Positions 30,342-41,412 of a stretch of DNA of 64,000 nucleotides are shown here, piece after piece. The stretch's first letter is position 1, and each line of letters opens with the position of its first letter. Source of the DNA: an uncultured Thiothrix sp. Its GTDB lineage: Bacteria > Pseudomonadota > Gammaproteobacteria > Poriferisulfidales > GCA-002705445. The notes below the pieces were generated by a model. The model searched no databases. It was not told the DNA's origin and saw nothing but the letters and a program-made list of their open reading frames with translations. Location: NCBI GenBank assembly GCA_902595225.1, contig CACJPG010000003.1, positions 33,827 to 97,826 of the forward strand, in the 5' to 3' direction. A program made the position numbers and the translations under genes.

Positions 30342-31444
30342 AATTTATGCCTATAATCTTTAAATGAGGATTTAAAATCTTTAATTATAAAGTCGCTTAA
30401 AAACATAAACTTGAAATTCTCTCCCATATCAGTAGGAAATAATAATGTTTTTAGTATATTATTCCTCTCAGAATTTCCTTCAATTTCTTTTGCTAATTCA
30501 AGGATATTCATATTTAGCAAAAACTCTGACTGGGTGGTGAAAGAATACAGTTCGATACTATTACGTTTTGCGATTCTGTATATATTTGAAAAATTAACGC
30601 TAATAGATATGTCAAAGCTACCTTGTTGAAATGAGAATATATCATTTATTTTTTTATGATTTTTATAGAATTGTACTGTCCCATTTTTTCTCTGTGGATG
30701 GAAAAACTCATCTTCGTGATAACCATAATCTATGATCATTAGAAGGAAATTTTTTGAATTTTTAAAGATATTTAAAAGAAAACTTTCAATTCGCATATTA
30801 ATTTCAAATGTGTATGAATTTGGTAATTTTCTATTTAATCTATCTTCAATTGAATGGATTTCCTTTAAGTTATCGCTATTACAATCGTTTAATGAGAAAA
30901 CTAAATTTCCTTTTTCTTCTATAATACACTTTTCGTAAAATTTATTATCTTCCTTGTGGAAAATTTTTGATGGAATTGCGTCTAGAATCTCATTCGCAAT
31001 TATAAAAACATTTTCTGGTACGTAACTATTATCAACCCAATTTATTTTTTCAAAAAGATTTTTTGGAAGCTTTTGAAGTTTATTTTTTTGCTTTTTTATC
31101 AAATTCGCATTTTTTTCAATAATAAAGTAGTTTGTTGGTAAATCCTTAGAATTACATTTTTTTAAGAAATTATAAGCCATTTCCCCGCTTCCTGCTCCAA
31201 ACTCTAAGACATTTTCAATATTTTTGTACTTTTTACTATCTGTATAGAATTTTACAATTGAATTTGTATATATTGCGGATAACTCAGGCGCAGTTATGAA
31301 ATCAGAATTTTTTGGGTGAAAATCTGTTCTTTCACTATTGTAGTAGCCATATTTAGGAAAATACAATGACATATCCATATATTCATCAAAAGTGATAAAT
31401 CCATTTTGTTGAATTTTTGCATGTATTTTTTTTAGTAATTCCAC
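30338..31444 (-). CDS. SAM-dependent methyltransferase, MidA/NDUFAF7 family (DUF185)
   Basis: Y-F-DYMDMSLYFPKYGYY, VLEFGAGSGEMAYNFL, NEILDAIPSKIF. Confidence 0.85.
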   Translation of the reverse strand: MELLKKIHAKIQQNGFITFDEYMDMSLYFPKYGYYNSERTDFHPKNSDFITAPELSAIYTNSIVKFYTDSKKYKNIENVLEFGAGSGEMAYNFLKKCNSKDLPTNYFIIEKNANLIKKQKNKLQKLPKNLFEKINWVDNSYVPENVFIIANEILDAIPSKIFHKEDNKFYEKCIIEEKGNLVFSLNDCNSDNLKEIHSIEDRLNRKLPNSYTFEINMRIESFLLNIFKNSKNFLLMIIDYGYHEDEFFHPQRKNGTVQFYKNHKKINDIFSFQQGSFDISISVNFSNIYRIAKRNSIELYSFTTQSEFLLNMNILELAKEIEGNSERNNILKTLLFPTDMGENFKFMFLSDFIIKDFKSSFKDYRHKL

Positions 31445-31517
31445 GTATTATCCCTAAATTAATAATGTAATATTATACAACTAGTAGGAAAGTTTATTTA
31501 TCTAGTATAATGTTTTT

Positions 31518-32261
31518 ATGAATCAAAAAAATACAAAAGTTGTCCTAATCACTGGAGCTGGAAAAAGACTTGGAGAAGCAACAGCTTTAAAGCTTCATTC
31601 TTTGGGAATGGATATAATTATTCATTATAATAGCTCTGAAAAGACGGCAAAAAAATTAGTATCAAAAATGAACGATGTTAGAAAAAACTCTGCAATTTCA
31701 ATTAAGTTAGATTTAAGAGATTTTATAAGCTATGAAAAAGAGTTTTCCAAGTTAGATGAGAAATGGTCAAGTATTGATGTTTTAATAAATAATGCTTCTA
31801 CTTTTTATCCAACAGATATTCAGAATGCAACATTTGAAAATTGGGATGATTTACATGACGTTAATCTTAAAGCGCCTTTTTTTATATCTAAATTTTTTTA
31901 TAAATCCCTAAAAAAGAATAAAGGTTGTATAATAAATATGGTTGATATTCATGCAGATCGACCACTTGATGAATTTTCAATTTATTCTGTGGCAAAAGCT
32001 GGTTTAAAAATGCTTACTAAATCATTAGCATTAGAATTCGGCCCCGAAATAAGAGTTAATGGTGTTTCTCCAGGTTCCGTAATGTGGCCAGAAAATAAAG
32101 AGTATGAAAGTAAGCAACAAGAAATTATTGAGAGTACTGCACTTAAAAGACAAGGTGATAGACAAGACATAGCTTCAACATGCGCATTTTTAATTAATGA
32201 TGCGAATTATATTACTGGTCAAATTATAAATGTTGATGGTGGAAGAAGCTTAAGTAGATGA
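31518..32261 (+). CDS. folM: Pteridine reductase-like SDR
   Basis: VLITGAGKRLGEATALKLHSLG, YSVAKAGLKMLTKSLALE; adjacent to folB. Confidence 0.8.
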   Translation: MNQKNTKVVLITGAGKRLGEATALKLHSLGMDIIIHYNSSEKTAKKLVSKMNDVRKNSAISIKLDLRDFISYEKEFSKLDEKWSSIDVLINNASTFYPTDIQNATFENWDDLHDVNLKAPFFISKFFYKSLKKNKGCIINMVDIHADRPLDEFSIYSVAKAGLKMLTKSLALEFGPEIRVNGVSPGSVMWPENKEYESKQQEIIESTALKRQGDRQDIASTCAFLINDANYITGQIINVDGGRSLSR

Positions 32262-32612
32262 ATTCTTTTTTCTAGTTATTTCAATTCCAACATCTTGAGA
32301 ATCTCTTATAGCTCCGGGCTTGCTAATTGAGATGGTCACATACTCGATATTGAAATCTTTCAGAAGTATTTCTGCAATATTTTCAATCAAGGTCTCAATT
32401 AATTGATGATTATTTTTCTGCACATACTCTTTTACCTTAATAGATAAAGATTTATAATCTAATGAAAAACTAACATCGTCAGTAGAAGCAGCTTTCTTTA
32501 TATCTGTTCCAACTTCAATATTAATATTAATAATTTGGTCTATTTGCTTTTCCCACTCAAATATACCAATTCTAGTTTTTAGCTTAAGATCTCTTAAAAA
32601 TATCTTGTCCAT
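32250..32612 (-). CDS. folB: Dihydroneopterin aldolase
   Basis: DKIFLRDLKLKTRIGIFEWEKQIDQ, DYKSLSIKVKEYV. Confidence 0.9.
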   Translation of the reverse strand: MDKIFLRDLKLKTRIGIFEWEKQIDQIININIEVGTDIKKAASTDDVSFSLDYKSLSIKVKEYVQKNNHQLIETLIENIAEILLKDFNIEYVTISISKPGAIRDSQDVGIEITRKKNSST

Positions 32613-32709
32613 AGGTGTAAATTATAATTCATTCTTAAATTTAATGTTGTATAGATATCCATTTTTTGATATCTTTCATTTTCTATTAGTTAATTGATAA
32701 AGGCTTGAT

Positions 32710-32934
32710 ATGTCGAGAATATGTGAAGTTACTGGTAAAAAGCCAATGTCTGGGAATAATGTTTCTCATGCAAAAAATAGAACAAGGAGAAGATTTCTGC
32801 CAAATCTTCAAATGCATAGATTTTGGGTGGAAACAGAAAAAAGATGGGTGTCTTTGAGGGTTTCTAGAAAGGGCCTAAGGATTATTGAAAAAAAGGGCAT
32901 CGAAACGGTCCTAAAGGAAATAAAGAAGATATGA
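32710..32934 (+). CDS. rpmB: 50S ribosomal protein L28
   Basis: [33 protein letters not shown]. Confidence 0.98.
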   Translation: MSRICEVTGKKPMSGNNVSHAKNRTRRRFLPNLQMHRFWVETEKRWVSLRVSRKGLRIIEKKGIETVLKEIKKI

Positions 32935-33086
32935 GAGAAAAAATAAAACTAGTTTCTTCAGCAAAAACTGGACACTACTACACCACAACAAAAAATAAAA
33001 AGACATCACCTGACAAAATGGAAATCAAAAAGTTTGATCCTGTTGTCAGAAAACACGTAGTCTATAAAGAATCGAAAATCAAATAA
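32931..33086 (+). CDS. rpmG: 50S ribosomal protein L33
   Basis: Below the ORF-track cutoff; ATGA overlap with rpm[52 protein letters not shown]. Confidence 0.97.
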   Translation: MREKIKLVSSAKTGHYYTTTKNKKTSPDKMEIKKFDPVVRKHVVYKESKIK

Positions 33087-33092
33087 TTTTTA

Positions 33093-33404
33093 TTACTCTG
33101 GAGCTGGGCAGAAGCATTGCCCTTTAGAATTCCAAGCACATCTTCCACTTTCGCCACTTTTGCTTTTCCACATAGCACAGCCAACACCAGTTGCTCTAGG
33201 ACCGAGCGGATCAGCAACTTTTACTGCGATCTTGTCTTTTATATTTACAGTTACATATTCAAACTGGGACTTATTTTCTTCTGTAATTACTGTCTCTTCG
33301 TCAACATCATCTTTATCAAATGCCCAGTCATATACTTCACCAACAGTACTACATCCTGAAATTATTAAGAATATAAATAAAGGAATAAATAATTTAAAAT
33401 TCAT
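33093..33404 (-). CDS. Small lipoprotein, unknown function
   Basis: FLIISGCSTVG lipobox; Cys-rich C-terminus GCAMWKSKSGESGRCAWNSKGQCFCPAPE. Confidence 0.7.
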   Translation of the reverse strand: MNFKLFIPLFIFLIISGCSTVGEVYDWAFDKDDVDEETVITEENKSQFEYVTVNIKDKIAVKVADPLGPRATGVGCAMWKSKSGESGRCAWNSKGQCFCPAPE

Positions 33405-33551
33405 ATAACTACACTCCTCAAAAAATCAAACTCATTAATTAAATACTATTATATAGTCATTTAATTTATAATGTAAGAAAAATACTTATTTTTACAAAAA
33501 TTTACATATTTAAGTCCAATTCATAAAGATTAGAAAAAAAAGAGATAAATA

Positions 33552-34502
33552 GTGTCATTCGAGATTTTTTTTACAAGTAAGTTACCTGAAAATAGAAAGA
33601 AGAGTTTAGCAATAATAAAATACTCTAGAAGCATTTCCCATGATAGTGGAATTCTATCTACTGGACTTCAAGAATATAATGGTAACGAAATTTTTGAAGT
33701 ATGGAATACAGATGAAAATGTATTTTATGAAAATATAAACGACTTCGATATCTATAAAAGCGAGAACTATTTATTTGGTTCAAGAATTATAGATATGAAT
33801 AAGTCTTATGAAGATAATAAAATAAAGATAATTAATGCTTATAACAATCTTTTCGAGATTACCAAGAAAGAAAAAATGGAAATTGTAAAGATTTGGCACT
33901 TCATACCTGAACTACTTTCAAAGTATGATAATGATAAAACAAATTATTCATTATTATGTGAATCTCGCGAGGTTGTATACAATAGCCATTTTAATGACTT
34001 CAATTTCCCAGCTGCAACTGCAATTGGAATAAAAGGAAAAAAAATCTTAATTTATTTTTTTGCTGGGAGATTTTCAAAGTACAAAGCTATTGAAAATAAA
34101 AGACAGGTAAGCTCCTATTTATATCCTCAGGAAATTTTTAAAGAGAAACCCATGTTTTCTAGAGCTGTAAGTTTTGATAACCTCGGAAGCGGGGTTAGAA
34201 AAATTTTCATATCAGGAACTGCTAGTATAAAAGGCTATAAATCAATGCATTCTCTAGATCTAAAAGAGCAGCTTAACGAGGCTTTAAAAAATTATGGAAC
34301 GTTTATTAATTTGAATAATAATAGCTCCAATATTTCAAGAATTTATATCACAAATATTAAAGATGAAGATAAATTATGGATTCAACAGAAATTGGAAAAA
34401 GTCTTTGGCATAGATCAGTTCATTGTTGTTAAAGGAGACATTTGTAGAAAAGAATTAATCATTGAGGTTGAGGGAGTATCTGATGAAAAACATAAAATAT
34501 AG
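33552..34502 (+). CDS. Chorismatase-like protein (XanB2/FkbO/Hyg5 family)
   Basis: FNFPAATAIGIKGKKILIYFFAGR, KRQVSSYLYPQ, FSRAVSFD, RKIFISGTASIKGYKSMHSLDLKEQLNEAL pattern. Confidence 0.75.
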   Translation: MSFEIFFTSKLPENRKKSLAIIKYSRSISHDSGILSTGLQEYNGNEIFEVWNTDENVFYENINDFDIYKSENYLFGSRIIDMNKSYEDNKIKIINAYNNLFEITKKEKMEIVKIWHFIPELLSKYDNDKTNYSLLCESREVVYNSHFNDFNFPAATAIGIKGKKILIYFFAGRFSKYKAIENKRQVSSYLYPQEIFKEKPMFSRAVSFDNLGSGVRKIFISGTASIKGYKSMHSLDLKEQLNEALKNYGTFINLNNNSSNISRIYITNIKDEDKLWIQQKLEKVFGIDQFIVVKGDICRKELIIEVEGVSDEKHKI

Positions 34503-34722
34503 ATTAAAGACTGACATAGCCGTTTTCGAAATAAAAAAAGAACCCCTAGGACTTTGGGATTTATGGATAAATTCAATGCCTACATTAACATTTCAATCGC
34601 CGGAAGATGCAGCATACGCCGTGGTTAATAAAAAAACTGGATATTCTGTATGGGATAATCAGGAAAAAGTAATTAGTGAAGATTTAAATCTAAAAAAATG
34701 GGCTCAATTAAAAGACGACTAA
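34483..34722 (+). CDS. Small conserved-looking protein of unknown function, overlapping the chorismatase gene
   Basis: ORF with internal ATG at 34483, MKNIKYRLKTDIAVFEIKKEPLGLWDLWINSMPTLTFQSPEDAAYAVVNKKTGYSVWDNQ. Confidence 0.6.
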   Translation: MKNIKYRLKTDIAVFEIKKEPLGLWDLWINSMPTLTFQSPEDAAYAVVNKKTGYSVWDNQEKVISEDLNLKKWAQLKDD

Positions 34723-34723
34723 C

Positions 34724-35740
34724 TTATTCATTTTCCATAGAGCTTTCATAACGCCCATTTGCGGCGAGGCTATTTAGAAGAGCTCTCTTCCCTATTATTT
34801 TTTGTGCTTCAATATTATTACTATTGTCACCACCCCATTTTTTCATTGCCTCTAGTTGAAGTGCTCTCCCATATGAAAAAGTAATTTTCCATGGATTGGT
34901 ATTAATTTTATTAATATTATTAAGATTATTTGATGCATCTTGATCAGACTGCCCCCCTGATAGAAATGCTATCCCAGGCACTTCTTTTGGAACATTATTT
35001 GATAAACATTTTACAGTAAGCTCTGCTATTTCATCAGGGGTTGATTGCTCTTTGCATAACGACCCTGACGTCACCATATTCGGTTTTAATATTATTCCTG
35101 AATTAACTACATCCAATTTATCTAGATTTTCAAACAAAATATTTTGCATTTCATTGGTTACTTCAAAACATCTTTTTATGTCATGCTCACCATCCATCAA
35201 AACTTCTGGTTCAACAATTGGAACAATATCATATTCTTGACATATACTGGCGTATCTAGCAAGTGCATGTGAGTTTGCAATCATGCAAGCCATTGACGGC
35301 ATTTTATTTCCAATAGTTATAACAGCTCTCCATTTGGCAAACTTTGCTCCAAGCTTTTTATATTCTTCCATTCTTTCTGAAAGACCATCAAGACCTTCAG
35401 TAATTTTTTCATTTTCATGGCATGAAAATGGTTTCGCACCAGCATCGACTTTTATACCAGGAATGATTCCAATACTCTCTAAATGCTCAGAGAAAGATAT
35501 TCCTTTTGAAGTTTTCTGTTTGATTGTTTCATCAAAAAGTATGGCGCCAGATATATAATTATTTAAAGAATCTGCAGTTATTAGCATATCCCTATATGAT
35601 CGTCTATTTTCCTCTGTCACTGCTATATTAAGTGAGTCAAATCTTTTTTTACAAGTTCCATGACTTTCGTCCATTGCCAAAATACCTTTGGAATCTTGGA
35701 CCATTCGATTTGCAATTTCATTCAATGTTTCAATATTCAT
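34724..35740 (-). CDS. Class I fructose-bisphosphate aldolase
   Basis: KGILAMDESHGTCKKRFDSL, IVEPEVLMDGEHDI, LKPNMVTSG, GIAFLSGGQSDQDAS. Confidence 0.95.
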   Translation of the reverse strand: MNIETLNEIANRMVQDSKGILAMDESHGTCKKRFDSLNIAVTEENRRSYRDMLITADSLNNYISGAILFDETIKQKTSKGISFSEHLESIGIIPGIKVDAGAKPFSCHENEKITEGLDGLSERMEEYKKLGAKFAKWRAVITIGNKMPSMACMIANSHALARYASICQEYDIVPIVEPEVLMDGEHDIKRCFEVTNEMQNILFENLDKLDVVNSGIILKPNMVTSGSLCKEQSTPDEIAELTVKCLSNNVPKEVPGIAFLSGGQSDQDASNNLNNINKINTNPWKITFSYGRALQLEAMKKWGGDNSNNIEAQKIIGKRALLNSLAANGRYESSMENE

Positions 35741-35753
35741 AAATTTACCAAAT

Positions 35754-37214
35754 TTAAACTTCTACAAGGTGTCCAACTTTTACTACCTTTATAGCATTTG
35801 TTCCACCCTCGATACCAGCTAAGTCACCTTTTGTTATTATTACTAAATCATCATCTTTTGCAACATTCAAGTTCGTTAAAACATTAACTGCGTCTCGATT
35901 AACCGTTTCATGATTTGTGTCAATAGTTTTGATACGAGCAGGGTAAACTCCTCTGTACAGAGTTACCTTTCTCAAGGTTCTTGTATGCGTAGTTAATGCG
36001 AATATTGGAACACTATGATTTATTCTTGACATCCATAGCGCAGTAGAACCTGATTCAGTAATTGCTGCTATGGCTTTTGGATTAAGATTATCGGCTGTTA
36101 ACATACAGGCCATTGCTATTGCTCTGTCAACTTTCTTATTCTCAATTGAATAGTTTGACCCCTTCATGGTAAGAGGATTTTGTCCTTCTGAGCCTTCACA
36201 TATTCTACTCATTGCTTCAACTGCTTCCACAGGATGGTCACCCATTGCAGTTTCACTTGATAACATCACAGCATCAGTACCATCAATTACGGCATTTGCA
36301 ACATCAAAAACCTCAGCTCTTGTTGGTATTGAATTTGTAATCATTGATTCCATCATCTGGGTAGCAGTAATTACAACCTTATCTTTTTTTCGTGCTTTTT
36401 TAATGAGATTTTTTTGAACAGCAGGCAACTGTGCATCACCAATTTCAACCCCTAAATCTCCTCTAGCAATCATAATCGCATTTGAAGCTTCAATAATCTC
36501 GTCAATATTTTCTAGAGCTTCTGCTCTTTCAATTTTTGCAATTATTCCCCCATCATTTCCTGCTTCATTCAATAATTTTCTTGCCATGTGAATATCTTTT
36601 GCCTCTCTTGCAAAAGATACTGCTAAATAATCAACACCAATTTCTGCAGCAATTTTTATATCTTCAAAATCTTTTTCACTAATTGCTGGAGCTGACAGCC
36701 CTCCACCTTTTTTATTGATACCTTTCGAGTCATAGAGCAAACCACCGCTTATTACTTTTGAAATTATTTTTGACCCCGCAATTTTTTCTACTTTTAGCTC
36801 TATTCTCCCATCATCCAAAAGCAAATGGTCCCCAGCTCTAAGTTCTTCTACAAGCTTCTTATATGTTGTTCCAACAATCTCTTGATTTCCCTCATCGAAG
36901 GGATGACTATGGTCAATAGTAAATTTAGACCCATTTTTTAAATCTATCTTTGAATCTTTAAATCTAGTAATTCTAACTTTTGGCCCCTGAAGGTCACCAA
37001 TAATGCCAACATGATAATGTTTTTTCTCTGCAACTTCTCTTACAATTTTTGCTCTTTTTATATGGGATTCTTTATCACTGTGAGAGAAATTTAATCGAAT
37101 TAAATCAACACCAGCATTGATCAGTCCTTCAATAGATTCCTTTGAGGACGTCTTTGGACCTAAAGTGGCAATTATCTTCGTTTGCCTATATGTTGAATCA
37201 TTAATTGCTGTCAT
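35754..37214 (-). CDS. pyk: Pyruvate kinase
   Basis: KIIATLGPKTSSKESIEGLINAGVDLIRLNFSH, IMIARGDLGVEIG, ATQMMESMI. Confidence 0.97.
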   Translation of the reverse strand: MTAINDSTYRQTKIIATLGPKTSSKESIEGLINAGVDLIRLNFSHSDKESHIKRAKIVREVAEKKHYHVGIIGDLQGPKVRITRFKDSKIDLKNGSKFTIDHSHPFDEGNQEIVGTTYKKLVEELRAGDHLLLDDGRIELKVEKIAGSKIISKVISGGLLYDSKGINKKGGGLSAPAISEKDFEDIKIAAEIGVDYLAVSFAREAKDIHMARKLLNEAGNDGGIIAKIERAEALENIDEIIEASNAIMIARGDLGVEIGDAQLPAVQKNLIKKARKKDKVVITATQMMESMITNSIPTRAEVFDVANAVIDGTDAVMLSSETAMGDHPVEAVEAMSRICEGSEGQNPLTMKGSNYSIENKKVDRAIAMACMLTADNLNPKAIAAITESGSTALWMSRINHSVPIFALTTHTRTLRKVTLYRGVYPARIKTIDTNHETVNRDAVNVLTNLNVAKDDDLVIITKGDLAGIEGGTNAIKVVKVGHLVEV

Positions 37215-38374
37215 AATTTTTTTATTATTTCAATACCAGGCAATTCTTTCCCCTCAAGAAATTGCAAAAAGGCACCCCCGCCCGTCGATACATAATTGAT
37301 ACTACTTATATTTGCAAATTTCTCTAATGCAGAGATAGTATCTCCTCCTCCAGCAATAGTAAAAGCATTACTTTTGCAAATGGCTGAAGCTATATCTTTT
37401 GTACCATTTTCAAATGGTTTTTTTTCAAAAACTCCTACAGGCCCGTTCCACAGTATTGTACCAGCTTCTTGAAAAATTTTTTCATATTTTCTAGAAGTTT
37501 TTGGTCCTATATCTTTTATTATATCTTCGTTCTCTATTTTTATGAGCTCTTTGACAGACGTACTAATTTTATTTTCACAAACAACATCATCAGGCAAAGG
37601 TAAAGAAACTTTTTTTTTGTTAGCAATTTTAATTATCTCGTTTGCTTTATTAATCATACTTTCTTCAAATAAAGATTGCCCAATTTCAAAACCTGAACTT
37701 TTAAGAAATGTGTTTGCAATTCCTCCTCCAACAATGATCACATCTACTTTATTTAATAATTCTTTTAGAACTGTGAGCTTTGTTGAAACTTTTGAGCCTC
37801 CAATTACTGCAATCATGGGTTTTTTGGGATTTTCAAAAATTTTCTTGAGATTTTTTATTTCTTCAATTATTAATAAACCACCACAGGTTGCCGGAGCAAA
37901 ATTTGATAAAGTATATGTTGAACAATGTTTTCGATGTGAGGCACCAAAAGCATCCATAACAAAGACATCACAATTTTTTGCAATTTTTCTTGCAAGATCC
38001 TCATCTCCTGATTTTTCGCCAACTAAGAATCTAGTATTTTCATGAACGGTTATGTCATTAGTATATTCTGGAGATTTTTGATCTAATGGAATTTCTTCAA
38101 AATGAACGCTTCTGTTCAAAATCTCTGCCATTCTTTCTGCTACAATCCTAAGACTATATTTCTCATCAAACTTTCCTTCATTTGGTCTTCCAAAGTGAGA
38201 TATGATTGATACTTTTGCATTTTTCGATAATATATAATTAATTGTAGGTATTGCAGCTCTTATTCTTTCATCATTAACAATCTCATTATCTTTTGAAGGG
38301 ACATTAAGATCTTCACGAAGTAAAATATTTTTTCCTTGAATATCAGTATCTATTAATTCTTTATATGGATTCAT
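37211..38374 (-). CDS. pgk: Phosphoglycerate kinase
   Basis: LLREDLNVPSKD, VISHFGRPNEGKFDEKYSLR, IAVIGGSKVSTKL, ILWNGPVGVFE. Confidence 0.97.
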   Translation of the reverse strand: MNPYKELIDTDIQGKNILLREDLNVPSKDNEIVNDERIRAAIPTINYILSKNAKVSIISHFGRPNEGKFDEKYSLRIVAERMAEILNRSVHFEEIPLDQKSPEYTNDITVHENTRFLVGEKSGDEDLARKIAKNCDVFVMDAFGASHRKHCSTYTLSNFAPATCGGLLIIEEIKNLKKIFENPKKPMIAVIGGSKVSTKLTVLKELLNKVDVIIVGGGIANTFLKSSGFEIGQSLFEESMINKANEIIKIANKKKVSLPLPDDVVCENKISTSVKELIKIENEDIIKDIGPKTSRKYEKIFQEAGTILWNGPVGVFEKKPFENGTKDIASAICKSNAFTIAGGGDTISALEKFANISSINYVSTGGGAFLQFLEGKELPGIEIIKKL

Positions 38375-39384
38375 TACTTAACATTCATAAATGCGACTGC
38401 TGCGTCAAGCATTCTATTTGAGAAACCCCATTCATTGTCATACCAAACATACAATTTAGCTAATCTTTTATCCATTACTTTAGAAAGATTACAATCGTAT
38501 ATAGCTGATGCAGGATTATGCCCGAAATCGACTGATACGAGTGGAACATCGTTATAGGCAATAATATTTTTCATATCGTTTTGCGAAGCTTCTAGAATAA
38601 TATTATTTATTTCATCAATAGTTGTATCCTTTTTTGTTCTTACCACAAGATCTACAACTGATACATTAACTGTAGGAATTCTCATTGCTAAACCATCAAG
38701 CTTTCCTTCTAGCTCAGGAATAACAAGACCAACATTTTTAGCAGCGCCTGTTTTAGTTGGTATCATTGATTGAGTTGCGGCTCTTGCTCTTCTGATATCT
38801 TTGTGATTTGCATCTGTCAACCTTTGATCATTTGTAAAAGAGTGTATTGTAGTTATTAATCCGTGTTCAATTCCGATATTGTCATGAAGGATTTTAATAA
38901 CAGGAGCGATGCAATTTGTTGTACACGATGCATTTGAAATTATAGTATGGTCTTTTGAGAGAATCTCTTCGTTTACGCCCATAACAATTGTGGCATCGAC
39001 ATTTTTTGCCGGTGCAGAAATTAGAACTTTCTTTGCACCGTTTTTTAAATGAACTTTTGTGTCTTCCTTTGAATTAAATTTTCCAGTGCACTCAAAAACT
39101 ATATCTACGTTATATTTACTCCATGATATTTTACTAGGATCTCTTTCTGAAGTAATATTAATTTTATCTTTTCCAACATACATAAAACTCTTATCAGCTG
39201 TGACCTGTTTGTTAAATTTCCCATGTGCTGAGTCATACATTGTGAGATGGGCGCTTACGGAGTTATCCCCGACGTCATTAATTGCAACAATTTTTAAATC
39301 TTTATGTTTCTCTGATTCATATAAAGCTCTAAGTATATTTCTACCTATTCTACCGTATCCATTTATCCCAACATTTATAGTCAT
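38374..39384 (-). CDS. gap: Glyceraldehyde-3-phosphate dehydrogenase, type I
   Basis: [47 protein letters not shown]. Confidence 0.98.
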   Translation of the reverse strand: MTINVGINGYGRIGRNILRALYESEKHKDLKIVAINDVGDNSVSAHLTMYDSAHGKFNKQVTADKSFMYVGKDKINITSERDPSKISWSKYNVDIVFECTGKFNSKEDTKVHLKNGAKKVLISAPAKNVDATIVMGVNEEILSKDHTIISNASCTTNCIAPVIKILHDNIGIEHGLITTIHSFTNDQRLTDANHKDIRRARAATQSMIPTKTGAAKNVGLVIPELEGKLDGLAMRIPTVNVSVVDLVVRTKKDTTIDEINNIILEASQNDMKNIIAYNDVPLVSVDFGHNPASAIYDCNLSKVMDKRLAKLYVWYDNEWGFSNRMLDAAVAFMNVK

Positions 39385-39399
39385 AATCTTCCTTAAAAA

Positions 39400-41412
39400 T
39401 TAATTTTTCATTAGCATCTCAGCTCTTTCAACAACATTTTCTGAACTAAAACCGAAGTATTCTAAAAGTTTATCACCAGGAGCTGATTCTCCAAAAGAAT
39501 TGATCCCAATAATGTCTCCGTTCGATCCAACATATTTATACCAAAAAGAAGTTGAGCCGGCTTCAACAACAAGTTTTTTATTAAATTTAGGTGGTAAAAC
39601 AGATTCTTTATATTCTATATCTTGTTTATCAAAGATTTCAGTAGAAAGCATGGAAACTACTCTTGCTTTTATCCCTTTTTTCTCGAGAATATTTGCGGCG
39701 TCCATAGTTATTCCAATTTCGCTTCCAGTGGAAATTAATATTATATCAAAATCTTTGGGGTCTTTTAATACGTAACCACCTTTTGTTATTTTCGCAATTT
39801 GCTCACTAGTTCTATTTTGAAATTTGCACTTTTGTCTTGATAAAATTAGACATGTGGGTCCATCTTTATTTTCGATTGCAAACTTCCAACCCATTGCTGT
39901 TTCTAAAGTATCACATGGTCTAATAACAGTATTATTTGGCATATCTCTCAGGCTATTTATATGTTCAATAGCTTGATGAGTTGGACCATCCTCTCCCAAA
40001 CCGATTGAGTCATGTGTAAAAACAAATATATTATTTAAGCCCATAATTGCACACATTCTTATTGCATTTTTGGAATAATCAGCAAAAGTTAAAAAAGTTC
40101 CACCATATGGTATAAAACCTTTGTGAGCACTAATTCCATTCATAATAGCTGACATTCCAAACTCCCTTACTCCATAGTTTATGTAATTACCGTTCTCATT
40201 GTCTTTTATGTTTTTTGAACCAGTCCACATTGTGAGATTTGAAGCGCCAAGATCAGCTGATCCACCAATCATTTCAGGCAATACCTTAGCGAATGCTTCT
40301 ATAGAATTCTGTGAGGCTTTTCTCGTGGCAATATCCTCTTTTTTTTCATTACAATCTTTTATAAATTCACGTGATTTACCCAACCAGCCCTCAGGTAGTT
40401 TAGATTTAATTCTCCTTTCAAGATCAGCTGCTTCTTTTGGATACTTTTCTCTATAATCATCAAATTTTTCATTCCAGTTATTTTCAAGCTCAGTTCCTTT
40501 TTCAATATTATTCCACGCATCATAAACGTAATCAGGAATTACGAAAGGGCTGTGATCCCAGCCAATATAGCTTTTTGTTAATGCCGTTTCTTCTGGCCCA
40601 AGAGGGGACCCATGTGAACTTTCTTTTCCCTCTTTATTTGGCGAACCATAACCTATTTTTGTTTTACAACATATTAGTGTTGGTTTATCTTTTGATTTAA
40701 TTGCTTCATTAATGGAATTAGATATAGAATCAAGAGAGTGCCCATCAACATCTCTTATCACATTCCAATTGTAAGACTCAAATCTTTTTGCTGTGTCATC
40801 TGTAAACCATCCGTCAACATTACCGTCAATCGATATTCCATTGTCATCATAAAAAACAATTAGTTTGTTAAGTGACAATGTGCCAGCTAGTGAACAAACT
40901 TCGTGGGAGATTCCCTCCATTAAACAGCCATCACCAGTAAAAACATAAGTTCTATGATCAATAATATTATTATCATGCTTATTAAATTGTGAAGCTAGAG
41001 TTTTCTCAGCAATTGCCATTCCAACAGCATTTGCTATACCTTGCCCGAGTGGACCAGTTGTTGTCTCCACACCATCAGTTAAATGAGATTCTGGGTGTCC
41101 AGGTGTTTTGGAGTGTAGCTGTCTGAAATTTTTAATTTCTTCTATATTTAAATTATAGCCAGTTAGGTGAAGTAAGCTATAAAGCAACATTGAACCATGC
41201 CCATTTGATAATACAAATCTATCACGATTAAACCAATTTGGATTTTTTGGGTTATGTCTTAGGTGCTCTGACCAGAGAACCTGGGCTATATCGGACATCC
41301 CTAGAGGCATCCCAGGGTGCCCAGATTTTGCTTTATCAATCGCGTCCATAGACAATGCCCTAATGGCATTTGCCATATCTTTTCTTAGATTATTGTTAAT
41401 TTTTGCTGCCAA
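39400..41412 (-). CDS. tkt: Transketolase
   Basis: [51 protein letters not shown]. Confidence 0.97.
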   Translation of the reverse strand: MAAKINNNLRKDMANAIRALSMDAIDKAKSGHPGMPLGMSDIAQVLWSEHLRHNPKNPNWFNRDRFVLSNGHGSMLLYSLLHLTGYNLNIEEIKNFRQLHSKTPGHPESHLTDGVETTTGPLGQGIANAVGMAIAEKTLASQFNKHDNNIIDHRTYVFTGDGCLMEGISHEVCSLAGTLSLNKLIVFYDDNGISIDGNVDGWFTDDTAKRFESYNWNVIRDVDGHSLDSISNSINEAIKSKDKPTLICCKTKIGYGSPNKEGKESSHGSPLGPEETALTKSYIGWDHSPFVIPDYVYDAWNNIEKGTELENNWNEKFDDYREKYPKEAADLERRIKSKLPEGWLGKSREFIKDCNEKKEDIATRKASQNSIEAFAKVLPEMIGGSADLGASNLTMWTGSKNIKDNENGNYINYGVREFGMSAIMNGISAHKGFIPYGGTFLTFADYSKNAIRMCAIMGLNNIFVFTHDSIGLGEDGPTHQAIEHINSLRDMPNNTVIRPCDTLETAMGWKFAIENKDGPTCLILSRQKCKFQNRTSEQIAKITKGGYVLKDPKDFDIILISTGSEIGITMDAANILEKKGIKARVVSMLSTEIFDKQDIEYKESVLPPKFNKKLVVEAGSTSFWYKYVGSNGDIIGINSFGESAPGDKLLEYFGFSSENVVERAEMLMKN

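Noticed and set aside
37542-38045. 167-aa plus-strand ORF inside pgk
   Set aside because: Antisense shadow ORF of a conserved glycolytic gene.
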